In this document: in pieces, positions 11,041-22,128 of the stretch
How positions within the stretch are numbered: the stretch's first letter is position 1
How the letters are laid out: each line of letters begins with the position of its first letter
Source of the DNA: Przewalskia tangutica
Lineage: Eukaryota > Streptophyta > Magnoliopsida > Solanales > Solanaceae
Length of the DNA stretch: 64,000 bases
Direction: 5' to 3'
Assembly: GCA_029844215.1 (NCBI GenBank)
Contig: CM056729.1
Coordinates: forward strand, 248,001-312,000
Made by a program: the position numbers and the translations under genes
The notes under the pieces: model-generated
Seen by the model: only the letters and a program-made list of their open reading frames with translations
What the model was told of the DNA's origin: nothing
The model's database searches: none

Positions 11041-11864
11041 CTCGCAAGCCGAGCTTGAGAAAACGCGTTAGTGCATACCGCTTAAACAAAATGATAAGCA
11101 TATAGGATAGGTGCACTTTTATGGGTAGAGATGTCGCCCACGATACTCCGGATGAATCTTGAGATATTGTCTTGCGGATATGCTAGATGTCGGTGACGAA
11201 TTGCCCCGATGCCTTCGTTGGGTCGCGATGCCTTGGTCGCAAATTTGACTTTATGCCCACGGTGTGCTAGACTTTGTCGTGCGTTTTGAACTTTGGATTG
11301 TGGATTGTTGTTGCCCCTTTCTGCTGCTGCTGCTTTTTTGCTGCTTCCGCCAATATGAAGAAACTTTTCGCCGTATTTTCTGCTTTGGCTATTGCGCTTC
11401 GCTCATTAACATGAAAACTGCGCCAAAGAAAATTTGTGAGTTTTTGGGGGGGGTCGATTCGTATCTGACTTTGCCGCCTTGTCCCTTGATGTCCGCGTGC
11501 CTGGCCTGTTTGGATTTGCAACCCCTGTTTGACCTCTTTGAGATGTTTAGTAGTGTTCCAAAAGCATTTTCCAAAATGAAGTGTTTTTATGAAGTATGCA
11601 CAAAACATCTTTAGAAATAAACATTTATATGACATGCGTAAAAAATGTAAAAGCCTCGTCTAATTTGCCGAATATGACATGTATTTCGACCAAACGAACA
11701 TCTTTTGGAGTCCTTGTTATTGCCTTCTTCCTGGTGCGCAAAGCTGTCTCAATTATGTGTCACGCGGGCGGAACTTAACTTCGTGATGAATTGCTCATAT
11801 CGCTTTTGGAATAACCCAAACCCCTTTGTTGCCTGTAGACAAATGGGGAGATTCCTAACGGTGT
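11041..11864 (-). other. Ogre 3' untranslated region without recognisable gene
   Basis: No catalytic motif or domain is seen on either strand. Frames of 116-122 residues around 11264-11635 overlap on opposite strands and look incidental. 11040-11120 resembles the blocks at 9945 and 10155. Confidence 0.4.
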
Positions 11865-12110
11865 GACCGAAGCCGATTTAGGCCGCCTACGTATCCCCAT
11901 GAGGGAATCAGGTCATGACGTAGTTCATTACAAGCGAAATTGGGTAAAATTCTAAAAAGTGGGACCGAAGCCGATATGGCCGCCTACGTATCCGCCAAGG
12001 GAATCAGGTCATGACGTAGTTCAGATTACAAGTAAAGGGCTTTTGATTTGCAGCGGCGAGACCCTATATGGGCTCTATGCATATCCCACCGAGGAATGCG
12101 GCTTTTACAA
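11865..12110. repeat. 98-bp direct repeat, two clear copies and one decayed
   Basis: 'gaccgaagccgat' with 'ggccgcctacgtatcc' and 'aatcaggtcatgacgtag' occurs from 11865 and again from 11963 (98 bp apart). A degenerate third copy begins near 12059. It lies just 3' of the integrase in the Ogre element. I recognise this phrase from other plant gypsy elements, where it also lies downstream of pol. Confidence 0.75.
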
Positions 12111-12399
12111 TATAAAGGGGATTACACTAAGACAAATACTCCTAGACGTAATAACTCTTCATCAGATGCGTTGATAGCCTTGGGCCATACCGCCATCCAT
12201 CTCGGCCAAGATTAGGGCCCTCCACTTAATACTCGATGGACCATGTAGGCCCTTGCAATCGTGCGAACTTTCCTTTAGCTTCAATTTGATTCGGAAATAT
12301 GCGTTTAAAACCAATTGTCCGGTTTGAATAACCTTGGCCTTACTCTCTTGTTAAAAGCTCTAGCCATTCTCGCTTTGATATAGCTGCCCGTGACATTGC

Positions 12400-13193
12400 A
12401 TTCAACCTTTTTCGTCAATCAACATCAACCGCTCATAACGATCTTGTATCCACTGGCCGCTCAACTCGGCTTGGATGATTCTCAGCGATGGTATTTCCAC
12501 CTCTGCTGGTAGCACACTGCTCCATACACCAAAAGATACGGCGTTGCCGGTAGAAGTTCGGATTGTGGTGCGATAACCCAAAAGCGCAAAGGCAAATTCG
12601 TGCCAATGTTTGTTCTTTGATCATCTTGCGCAATATCCTCTTGATGTTCTTGTTGGTCGCTTCATCGCTCCATTCATCCGAGGTCGGTGCGGAGTGGAAT
12701 TACGGTGAGTGATCTTGAAATTTCCACATATCTCACGATCAAATTATCGTTGAGATTGGTTCCGTTATCGGTCACAATTGATTCGGGAACCCCAAATCGG
12801 CAAATAATGTTGTTGCGAACGAAGTCGACCACCACCTTTTTCACATCGATGCGTGTGATGGCGCTACCCATTTAGTGAAATAGTCAATTGCTACGAGGAT
12901 GAATGCGCCCGTTTGAAGCAACGGGTTCGATGGGGCCGATGACATCCATGCCCCAGTGCGAATGGCGAAGGAGAACTTGTCACATTAAGCTCACTTGGAG
13001 GCACTCGAATCAAATCTCCATGAATCTGGCATTGCCGACATTTCTGCACAAAGCGGATACAATCTGTTTCCATCGTCACCCAAAAATAACCTGCTCGCAG
13101 AATCTTTTTCGCCAAAGTGAAGCCGTTCATATGAGGTCCACACGTCCCTCCGTGTATCTCTTCTACTAGCTTGCACGCTTTGAGCATCGACAC
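12400..13193 (-). pseudogene. Ogre integrase (frameshifted)
   Basis: The integrase inserts the element cDNA into chromosomal DNA. From 13193 downward the zinc-binding HHCC region is visible: EEIHGG, then GPHMNG, then KCRQCQ, followed by the start of the catalytic core (GMDVIGPIEP, reached after a frame change near 12970). A second piece, 12871-12674, reads FGVPESIVTDNGTNLND, which carries the second catalytic aspartate. A third piece near 12630-12430 resembles the core end and C-terminal part in a shifted frame. At least two frameshifts separate the pieces. The catalytic glutamate was not located with confidence. Shifts may be partly sequencing error. Confidence 0.75.
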
Positions 13194-13238
13194 ATCTCAA
13201 TAAGCCCAGATCCGAGTCCTTCGTACACAATTTCCCAT

Positions 13239-14103
13239 TCAAAAGAAATGATTTGCTAGTCTTCGAAGTGTCTTCTTCTGGATGTTGGTTATGCCTTCTG
13301 GATATTCTCCTGCTTTGAGGTACCTTTTGATGTCATGGTACCATGGATTGCCGTCTGTTTCTTCGTCTATATGGGAGCAATAAGCCGGCTGCTCCAGCAC
13401 ACTCACTGTGATTGGATCGATGTAATTCTTGTCCGGATGCCGGATCATGGAGGATAAGGTTGCCAATGCGTCGGTAATTCGTTCGATCCTCGGAACATGC
13501 CTAAATTCTATGTGGCTGAACCTCTTCTGTAATTCCTTCACGCAAAATAGGTAGGGAAGTATCTTCATATTCTTGGTTGCCCATTCACCATGTACCTGAT
13601 GGATCAGTAAGTCTGAATCACCTATGACCAGCAACTCTTGTATGTCCATATCTACGGCCATTCTGAGCCCCAATATGCAAGCTTCATATTCCGCCATATT
13701 GTTGGTGCATGGAAACTGAAGCCAGCGGAATCGGATAATCTTGACTGTTTCAAACCAAAGCGCTCCAATGCCGACTTTGAAATTTGCCGCTCCATCGAAA
13801 AACATCCTCCAACCCGGGTAATCCTCCGAGATATCTTCTCCGACAAACAATACCTCTTCATCAGGAAAATAGGTTCGAAGGGGCTCGTACTCCTCATCGA
13901 CTGGGTTCTCAGCAAGATGATCAGCTAATGCCTGTCCTTTTATGGCTCTCTGCGTGACGTAGACGATGTCAAACTCGCTCAACATAATTTGCCATTTCGC
14001 TAGTTTTCCGGTGGGCATGGGCTTCTGAAGGATGTACTTAAGCGGATCCATCCTCGAAATAAGATAAGTAGTGTACGCTGATAGATAATGCCTGAACTTC
14101 TGG
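13239..14103 (-). pseudogene. Ogre RNase H C-terminal part and second, archaeal-type RNase H
   Basis: The frame opens with the C-terminal end of the ordinary retroelement RNase H (VAQKFRHYLSAYTTYL, then MDPLKYILQKP), interrupted upstream by the solo LTR. It then runs through a linker into a second RNase H: FFDGAAN, NNMAEYEA and VIGDSDLLIHQV supply the expected acidic residues (D, E, D). This second, archaeal-type RNase H after the first is characteristic of the Tat/Ogre lineage. Its role is removal of RNA from RNA-DNA hybrids during replication. The frame stays open for nearly 300 codons to 13239, just before the integrase. It is best regarded as an interrupted part of the polyprotein rather than a gene of its own. 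Confidence 0.85.
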
Positions 14104-14108
14104 GCGAC
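14104..14108. repeat. Target site duplication of the solo LTR, left copy (GCGAC)
   Basis: GCGAC precedes the LTR start TGATGCGCG and is repeated at 15601-15605 directly after the LTR end ACCGATCA. Both lie within the RNase H codons of the Ogre element. Confidence 0.85.
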
Positions 14109-15600
14109 TGATGCGCGTAATATGCACACACTTTAAACGCAAGTGCACGTTATCGTATCAAGTAGTATAGTCTTAGATAAGACCGAATATCGTCCTCTAG
14201 GATTAGGGTTCAAGTACCAATTATCTATTTTCTAGTATCTATTTGGTGAATTAATGATTGATTGTTTGGTTTGTAACTAAGAGTTATGAAAGCTAATTAA
14301 ATATAAAGATTTAATTCAGATCTGATGAGAATAGGGCTTCTATGTATCCTTACTATCCGCTTATGTTACTTGTTAATGCATTACTTATGGTGTTCTTCTT
14401 TTGGAGAAAGCAGGTTTACGAAATCGTTTTATACTCCCGTTAGGGTTATATAAACACTCAACCCCAGTATTGTTCCTTACCTAACTTTCGCTGATAAGGG
14501 TAACTCTATAGGAGGATTAAGCACAAAACCTAGTTGGCCACGCACAATGCGCAAAATTAGGGTTGTTAAGCCTCTCATCAACGCTTACAAATCTAATTGA
14601 GGTATTTTCATCCCCAATTCAAGACCGTCTACCCAACTTACGGATATTCACAATCCTCCTTTCGAATCGATTAGAAATCATATAGTGATAACTAGTTGTC
14701 AATTAGCTACCAAGAATTCAACTCAATTATTGGATAGATCTCTCAATAAGAATAATAACCATAAGCATGCATTACTTTATAACATAAGGTTCAAGAATTC
14801 AACATAGAAAGCCCTATAAGAGAATTAGTTCCTAGCCATAAATATGACAAGAACTAATCTCATGTTCTTCATAAAAACTGAAATAAAGTAAAAGAAAAGA
14901 AAAGAAAATTACTAAGAATGAGTCTCCAAGCCAAGCATCCAAGGGTTGTGTTGTGGAATATTTACAAGGTGGAATGGTGGATGGATGGATGTAGAATGGT
15001 GAATGGTAGAATGGAGAATGAATAATTCTTCTAATGATGTAGAGTATTTATAGCCAAAGAATCCTTTAGGTGAAGGGTTAAGGATTTGTGTAGGTAGGAA
15101 AAGTTATTAGAATCCTTTTAGGTAAGGGTTTTTAGGTAGGAAAGGTTTTCCCTTTAGGTAGGAAAAGTTATCCCTTTAGGATTCTGAAACATGTCAAATT
15201 CGCCCAAAGATTCACAATTCCGCGGCTTACGCTGGCCCTAGATCAGCCACGCCAAATTCAGCAACTCTCGGGACTTTCAGCACTTTGGGCGCCGCGGCTC
15301 TGTTTCCCGGCGCCGGTGACATTTTTCTGGCGAATTTCCGTTTCGTCGTCTTTTCTCGTCCGGACTTCGTCTGATTTTCTCTATAATTCCCGGAACTTCT
15401 TAGACTTCATTTCTTGGCCCTTTTGTGTGCAATTTCATCTCAATTAAGCTCATTTTCTCTTCTTTTCGTCATTTCTCCATTTTTGACCGCTGTGACACAA
15501 AAGAAAGGAAAACGACCCTAATACTATACTAAACATAAATAAAATGAGTAAAATACTAACTAAAAATGACTCAAAAAGTGTATATAAAATACACCGATCA
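14109..15600 (+). mobile_element. Solo LTR (1492 bp) nested in the Ogre RNase H
   Basis: Ends TGATGCGCG...CACCGATCA give TGAT/ATCA terminal inverted bases, flanked by perfect 5-bp duplications GCGAC. No coding domain, primer-binding site or polypurine tract lies inside, so it is an LTR left after recombination or a non-coding element. A related truncated copy ends at 3945. A possible TATA-type sequence (tatttatagcc) lies near 15046-15056. The strand is inferred from the A/T-rich end shared with the 3945 copy and is uncertain. Confidence 0.75.
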
Positions 15601-15770
15601 GCGACCCAAGTTAATGCGCAGCAAGTACGTTCTAGCAGAGTATAACGAGCTTCATATGCTGTGAACTTCTTACTCAAATAGTATATGGCCTGCTCCTTTT
15701 TCCCCGTTTCATCGTGTTGCCCCAACACGCATCCGAAAGCATTTTCTAACACAGACAAATAGAGTAGCAA
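15601..15770 (-). pseudogene. Ogre RNase H N-terminal part
   Basis: The minus-strand frame from 15770 reads LYLSVLENAFGCVLGQHD, then QAIYYLSKKFTAYEARYTLLE and CCALTWVA, the typical start of the gypsy RNase H. It breaks at the solo LTR at 15605. The frame resumes across the insertion at 14103. The RT lies upstream on the same strand with a broken junction between 15770 and 15922. Confidence 0.75.
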
Positions 15771-15921
15771 AGGTCTCCCCGGTTCTGGAGGTACTAGAAT
15801 TGGCGGATTAGAAAGGTATTATTTGATTCTGTCAAAAGCCTGTTGGCAATCTGTTGTCCACTTGGTAGCTGCATCATTTTTCAATAATTTGAATATCGGC
15901 TCGCATATCACGCAGATCGGG

Positions 15922-17007
15922 CTATGAACTCTTGATGTAGTTGAGGCGCCAAGGAAACTCATCACGCCCTTTTGCTTTTCGGAGAGGTAACTCTTGGATG
16001 GCTTTTATTTTCGGAGGGTCTAGCTCAATCCTCTCCCGCTCACTATAAAACCCAACAGCTTCCGCGGAACGCCAAACGCGCACTTTGCGATTCAACTTCA
16101 AGTTATCCGCCTTAGTCGTTGGAAAAATTTCTTCAAGTTTGCCGAATGGTCCTCCGCCGCGATTTGATGATGCGCCGTCCACATAGACCTCAATTTCTTT
16201 ATGAATCATGTCATGGAAGATGGTGGTCATGGCTCATGTAGGTGGCGCCTGCGTTCTTGAGACCGAACGGCATAACTCGATAATAGTACACCCCCCACGG
16301 GGTAGTGAATGCTGTCTTTTCTGCGTCCTCTTCTGCCATAAGGATCTGATGATAGCCAGCAAAGCAGTCGACGAACGACTGTAGTTCATGCTTCGCACAA
16401 TTATCGATGAGTATATGGATGTTTGGAAGAGGAAAGTCATCCTTCGGGCTGGCTCTGTTGAGGTCTCTGTAATCCACGCAGACTCGGACCTTTCCATCTT
16501 TCTTCTTTACCGGCACGATATTTGCTAACCAAGTAGGATACTTTGCAACTCGAATTACCTTTGCCTCAAACTGTTTAGACACCTCTTCTTTGACCTTCAA
16601 ACTCATGTCTGGTTTGATCTTTCTCGGCCTTTGCTTTACGGGGAAATAAGATGGCTCAATAGGTAGCCTGTGTGCGACGATGTCTGTACTCAAACCTGGC
16701 ATGTCCTCATATGACCAAGCAAACACATCGGTGTACTGTTTCAGGAGCTCAATTAATTCTTTCTTCTGTGCGACGTTTAGGTGGGCGCTGACTCTAGTCT
16801 CTTTCACGGTTCCCTCATCGCCTAAGTTTATTAACTCTGTTTCTTCCAAATTTGGTTTAGGCCTATTCTCAAAGTTTTCCAGCTCTTGGCTAAGTTACGA
16901 TCATGACATTCCTCTTGTTCCTCGGGGTATGCTCGTCATTTGAACTTTGTTCGTTGGTCTCATTACATGTCATATTCGCGTTATCAACAGGTTTATTAAT
17001 ATGATCG
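15922..17007 (-). pseudogene. Ogre reverse transcriptase
   Basis: The RT copies the element RNA into DNA. The main frame starts near 16849 after a linker (ETELINLGDEGTVKE) and shows YPTWLANIVPVKKKDGKVR, VCVDYRDLNRASPKDDFPLP and TAFTTPWGVYYYRVMPFGLKNAGATY, the classical gypsy RT order. A frameshift near 16220 leads into a frame with MIHKEIEVYVDG, where the family norm is YVDD: the second catalytic aspartate reads G here and the following residues are scrambled. The stretch from 17007 to about 16850 reads as linker after the predicted splice acceptor, with one shift near 16890. The shifts and the YVDG change could be real decay or base-calling errors. Confidence 0.85.
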
Positions 17008-17195
17008 CTGAAAGAAAAATGCTTAAAGAATTTAATTTTAACACAAACAAAATCTTTTAAAAAGCTGCAAAAATGTCCTGGAATTTATGATGAAAGTAAA
17101 TTGCGAGATTAAAAACATATTAAGAATCATAAATGCATGTCTGTTTTCTTTCTAGATAAAAAGGTCACACTGCTAGAACTAATCATAAATTCTAC
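17008..17195 (-). other. Probable Ogre intron between protease/G-patch and RT
   Basis: On the minus strand a donor GTAGAATTTATG at 17195 follows the open frame ending ...VREA, and an acceptor with a T-rich tract (tttttctttcag) ends at 17008. The 188-bp stretch is A/T-rich and the unspliced frame stops at the donor itself (TGGTAG). After joining, the frame would stay open into the RT linker. An intron at this place is established for Ogre elements; these exact sites are my reading. Confidence 0.65.
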
Positions 17196-18108
17196 CAAGC
17201 TTCTCGGACGGTCAGGACAGGGGTGCAAGTCCAATTATTCAGGCTGTATCCATGCTCTGCATCCCAAATGGTGAGCTCTTCCTTGTGATCTCCTGCGATC
17301 ATGCAACAATCTGCCTCATCATCACCTATGAACAGATTCTGGAACCCTACTGCAAGATCATCTGGGTCATCTTCTCTCGGCATCTGGATGGTGTAGGCTT
17401 TGACGAATGACTGACTCAAGGGCGGAATGGGCGCAGGCAAGGGAATGTATCCCTTCTTCCGGAGGTTCGTGGTCACCAAATCCTTCGAAGTGGGCTGGTA
17501 CCCCAAACCAAAAGTGTCTCTCTTCCCAAACCACTGGATAGGTTCTGTGATCCCCTTCATACTGACTCCAAGACCTCTGCCGGGCTCGTATCCATTTCTT
17601 AACATTTCCTTGGCCACCATTTTGAGAGAACGTGGCAGCTGCAATGGCCGGACCCTACTTGCTCTCTTGATCTCATTAATATGAAAAACTGAACCATCCG
17701 ACTGTTTCACGTCTTCTATGACAGGGATTGCATAATCAGTGTTGATGCTCCCCTTTTTATCTCCAAATACTACCACTTCACTGTGATTCCCTATAAACTT
17801 TAGGCACTGATGCAAGGTGGGCGGATCGCACCTCGTGGATCCACGCCTTCCTATCAACGAGGTTGTAACATGTAGCAATATCCAATATTTGAAATTCCAC
17901 AACGATTCGCAGTCCGATCCGCGGTGTGAGGTCCATCACGCCGACTCCTATGGACTCGTCGAAACCTTTGACTCGATACGACTTTCACGAATTTCTTACG
18001 CGCCCCGATTTCAACAAAGGTCGTCATGGGACAAATGTTGACGGCTGAGCCTCCATCAATCATCACTGTTGAAACAATCTTGTATGCGACTTGGATGGTG
18101 ATATTCAA
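17196..18108 (-). pseudogene. Ogre aspartic protease and G-patch domain
   Basis: The frame from 18108 contains IDGGSAVNICP, the active-site phrase of Tat/Ogre proteases (D-G-G-S in place of the usual D-S/T-G). A frame change near 17880 leads into a 236-codon frame from 17902. That frame carries MLRNGYEPGRGLGVSMKG followed by PIQ and a TFGLGYQP phrase: a G-patch of the kind found between protease and RT in this lineage, possibly RNA-binding. The frame runs to 17192, where the probable intron begins. The protease would cut the polyprotein. The frame change makes this copy defective as assembled. Confidence 0.75.
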
Positions 18109-19305
18109 TGCAAGGTTGTGTCTCGACGCCTCGGTGGTAACTCGTCATCGTGAAAGGTGATTCTGGGCCTCTAGTACTGTCCGACCAAAGCCGCCAAGTT
18201 CCCGTTGCATTGCCTCCGAACGTATACATCCTTCAACACCTCCATCAATGCAGTCCTGTGAGGCGAATGCATTAACAATGAAAGTAGAGAAATATGCTAC
18301 GAGGTTTTCTTTAAGCGCTTCTACGACGGAATACTTTAGTGGGCATCTTCCTCCAAACTCCTCGACTTCACTCTGTCACGGGCTTCTTTTGGTGCCTCCG
18401 CTGCCTCTATAGGTGTGTAATACCTCCACGACACAGTTATACTGCGGTGACTTCTATGACCCGCTTCCACTTTCTCTGCGATCCATCTTGATCGGTGGCC
18501 CTTCGGCGCTGAATAAGCGTGATTGAACCTTTATGTCTCGGCGGTGCCCTTTCCAACTCAAATCGCTTTCTTTCGAGGATTGGTGGCGAGGCGTAGCGAA
18601 GGTTCGACTCTTCCTCACTTCCCGATCGGATGGTTCCCTCAAGTTGTATTCCTCATCAAGGTTATCAAGTGCACATTGGCGTTGCGTGGTTTGGCAGGAT
18701 TATCATGCACGTTTGGGGCGAGATCCTTGGTGAATTACTCTTCTTTGATCAACTCTTCGATTTTGTCCCACGAGGTGTAGCAACTTCGGTGTCATGCCAG
18801 GCTATCGAGTGATCTGTAACGCTTATTCTCATCATACCATCTTGGGATAGGGCTAGAATCCTCCAGGAATTGGTTGGATCAAACACTGCGGCTCATGATC
18901 TTTCGTATATCCGGTATGGGTTCGGCCCGGTGGGAGTGCGGGTTACGGATGGTCTTCCTTCAAAATTATTTATTTAGTGCAGGCGCTCATGTTAAGCGGG
19001 CTTGATGGGCGGGTTGATGCTGGGCCGGATAAATGGGTTCTTGGGAAGCGTTATATATGGCTGTGTGTGGTAGCTGGGGTGTGGGGCAGGTGTATAGTGA
19101 GGTGTAAAGTTTTGGCTGCTTGTGTGGTAGTATGGGTTCTGGTAGGATGGGTTTCTGTATGTTATGAATGCTTGGGTTTGCGTTCTTGTATGAGCATGGA
19201 AGGAAGCGTCTCTTTCTTCCTGAAGTACCCCGATCGTCCACTGGAATTGCCTTATTGGTTGCTCGCAATCTTTGCTAGATTCGTGATCTGCCGGTTTAAT
19301 ACCTC
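18109..19305 (-). pseudogene. Ogre gag-to-protease linker, heavily frame-broken
   Basis: Only short frames on either strand cover this stretch and no domain is recognised, yet it lies between clear gag and clear protease. It should encode the gag C-terminal part and linker. It is rich in CG-containing scraps such as tcggcgg, which fits patchy base-calling loss of CTG/CAG sites as well as mutation. Confidence 0.45.
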
Positions 19306-20590
19306 TTATACGAAATCAACCATTCTGACGACCTCTGCAAAATTTCGCCCGATGACGCTTATCATCCGCTCATAATAGGTTGCATCCTTCAAAGATTGTA
19401 CAAATAGTGTGGTCATCTCACTCTCCACCATGGGTGGTTGTACCTTTGCTGCCTCTGAACGCCACCTCATGGCGTACTCGCGAAAGTCTCCGTAGATTTC
19501 TTTTCCAACTTCATTAGATAGAACACATCGCACCGGTTTACGTGTTGAATCGAACCGCTCCACAAAGTCTTGGGCGATGCATTCCAACTATGCCATTTAC
19601 GCGGATCCTAGGCGGTGTACCAATCTATTGCCTCGCCGGTTAAGCTTCAATGAACAACTTCATGATGGCCATTGGTTCTTCCCTACCGATTAACTTGTCG
19701 CAATATGATCTCAAGTGTGCGAGGATTTCCCTTCCCATCAAATAAATCGAACTTGCGCTTATATCCACCTGGCGGTTCCACATCCGATGCGTGCAAAGAT
19801 CTTCATAATCTAGTCGCCGTGACCTTTATCCGATCGCGTACCACGAACTGCTTCTTTCAGGTTGTGAATCTCTCGAGCCACGTCATCGTCCATTTTGGCT
19901 CGGACTTCCCTTTCCATTTCTTCGTAATGATCCACTTCTTGGTGAAGCACAGGGGCGGTAAAAGGCTGGGTATCTGTTGTGTAAGTTAGGTATGCAGGTG
20001 GTGCATTGGGTGGTAGTGGGTATGGTGCGTGGGCATTGGTTGGCTTGGCGATTAGGGTGATGATGGTGAAGTGAGTAGGCGGAGGCGGAGTACGGGCGTG
20101 GGAGGATCATTTTGAAGGTGAGGTTGATGATTGGTGGGCGGGCGATTGGGTCGATCGCGGCGGCCTTTGTGGGAGTTTTGGGAATATGTGGTGGTGGAGT
20201 CGATGCGGGGTGGTGCGAGATAGTGGCCTCTGCTCGGCATAGGGTATTCAAACGATGGATAGGTTGGTCGATTCGTAGCCTCTCCATCTCAACCTGCATA
20301 TCAGCAATCTGTTGCAGCAGATGAGCAATACATTCTTCCTGACTGGTGATATTCCTCCTTCGAAGTTTACATTTATTGTGAGAATAATTCCCAAACCGTT
20401 CGGCTCGGGCGCCACAGGCGATCATATCGTCATTTCTTGCCTTGGATCTGGTGAAGTGTGGATGCTCCGACATTGTTGAGTCAAATACGAACCGACCTTT
20501 GGGGAAGATGATAAATCTTTCTAAAAATGCAACAAACAGTGTTAGCATAAAGCACATAATTTGCAGGTATGTATCAGGCATATTGCACAT
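19306..20590 (-). pseudogene. Ogre gag
   Basis: Gag forms the virus-like particle of the element. The upstream frame (20590-19883) carries ATMSEHPHFTRSK-like start sequence around 20470 (MSEHPHFTRSKARND), then a coiled-coil-like stretch HLLQQIADMQVEMERLRID, then proline-rich low-complexity sequence that is probably out of frame. The downstream frame (19587-19306) reads FREYAMRWRSEAAKVQPPM and EMTTLFVQSLKD, the conserved core of Tat/Ogre gag (family phrase FREYAQRWR). The two pieces are in different frames with unreadable sequence between. No zinc knuckle was seen, in line with the lineage. Confidence 0.75.
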
Positions 20591-20772
20591 AGCACATTCA
20601 AACGTTTCCTAACATGTATAGGTGGGGGCCTCTTTGTGCCAGAGGTAGGCCTAAACGTCATATATGCGATAATGATGGATTGGTCCGAGCCATCGGAAAA
20701 ATGCTTTTATTGGGACTAAAAATAATTAAATTGCAACAATGAAATGTTAAAACTAAAGATCTATTCCTAATG

Positions 20773-22128
20773 CTACATTATGCTGTTGGCGAACGTGGCG
20801 GTGGTGTTGCTAGGCCCTGCTCCTGCATCTTTCAAATATTGCATGATGTTTTGAAGTTGGTCCCACCTCTCAGGGGGAACGGTGTTGCACACTTTTACCC
20901 AATTGGTCATGTCGATATCCTCGAAACCTTGCTTGCCTTTGGGGCTTGGATCGCTCTGATCTTCCTTGAACCATGCACGCGGTATTGAGCGTACCTCGCC
21001 TTGCTCGTATTTGACATCTATTTTCTCAACGTTGTTCCATTCTTCAAGTTTGCTTCTTTCGGGAAAGTGCAATTTGCCCCAAACGCGACCTCTGAATCCT
21101 TCATGTCCGATTGGGCGGGATTACCCGTTTCTTGACCAAATCAAGCGAGTACACGAACGGAGCATATGGTCAAGTCCCTTAATCCGATGAGCTCGATGTA
21201 ATAACGGTCCTGCTCCTTACATAGGCTTTGTTGATACGGGATAGCGATGGGTACCTCCATTGCACTTGGTTCTTTGGTGCGGGATGCCGTAAATTCATAC
21301 CAATCCCTAGTACCGACGCGAAACAAACCGCTTCATCCCGTCGTAAAACTTACAATCCTATAATCATTGCTAAAACAAATGTCCATCATATTCGATCACG
21401 ATAAAAGTGTTCCATGGCCCACATCCGTAAGATGAGATTGCATCCTCAAGAAATTGGTTTCCTTCGCTTGCATTTTCCTGTAGAGCTCGAAATATCTCAC
21501 TAGAATCACGGGAACCAAAGTAAGTTGCATGCCATTAATGCCTTCAAAAACCATCCGGGTCACAGAACATATGCAAGTACTGATCCGTCCATGTTCAAGG
21601 GGAAACACTAGAGTGCCTAATAGAGCAACGGTGAATGCGGTATGTCGTCTAGTTTTCCATTGTCCCGCATCGCAAGAAAACTCCTTTCGAATGATCGATA
21701 GCTATCTTGGCGACCATATCTCTCGCATGATAATCTAGAAACCCAATTGTTCTCGAAGCAACGGAGTTCCTTTGTGTTTTTTAGGCCCATGTAATGCAAG
21801 AATCTCTTTCCGGATTGATTATAAGGGATGATTTGCCCTCTGTCTTGGTAAGCTAGGCTCGTGAAGTAGTTGATCTCTCCAACGTCGGGGTGAGTTCGAA
21901 GTCTCGAAATCTGAACACTGCCTTATCCGGATCCCAGAACTGAATTAAGGCCCTAACTATATGTTGATCCGGAGCGATGTCAAACAAAGCCGTGAGACAA
22001 CCTAATTTGCTTCTGATAATCATTTTACTGCTGCCGTCGAAATTCTCCCACCAAACCTTTAGCTTTGTCGGAACACCGCTTACCATTCTGACCTCCGGGA
22101 TTATTGGAATACTGCTCATCCTATACAT
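20773..22128 (-). pseudogene. Ogre ORF1 (DUF7745 / plant mobile domain-like)
   Basis: This frame set lies between the primer-binding site and gag, where Ogre elements carry an extra ORF of unknown role. From 22128 it reads KLKVWWENFDG, LTALFDIAPDQHIVRALIQF and WDPDKAVFRFRDFELTPTLE, a phrase I recognise from the DUF7745 / plant mobile-domain-like proteins of such elements. Later pieces at 21799-21617, 21608-21396 and 21072-20773 (ending WVKVCNTVPPERWDQLQNIM) continue in other frames. At least three frame changes are present. The function is not known for the family and none is claimed here. Confidence 0.6.

Noticed and set aside
10286..11116. Overlapping frames of up to 276 codons on both strands
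   Set aside because: They are produced by a CpG-rich tandem repeat that lacks stops, have no domain, and lie in the Ogre 3' untranslated region.
12674..12875. Plus-strand 62-codon frame opposite the integrase
   Set aside because: The minus strand carries the recognisable integrase core; the plus frame has no similarity to anything known to me.
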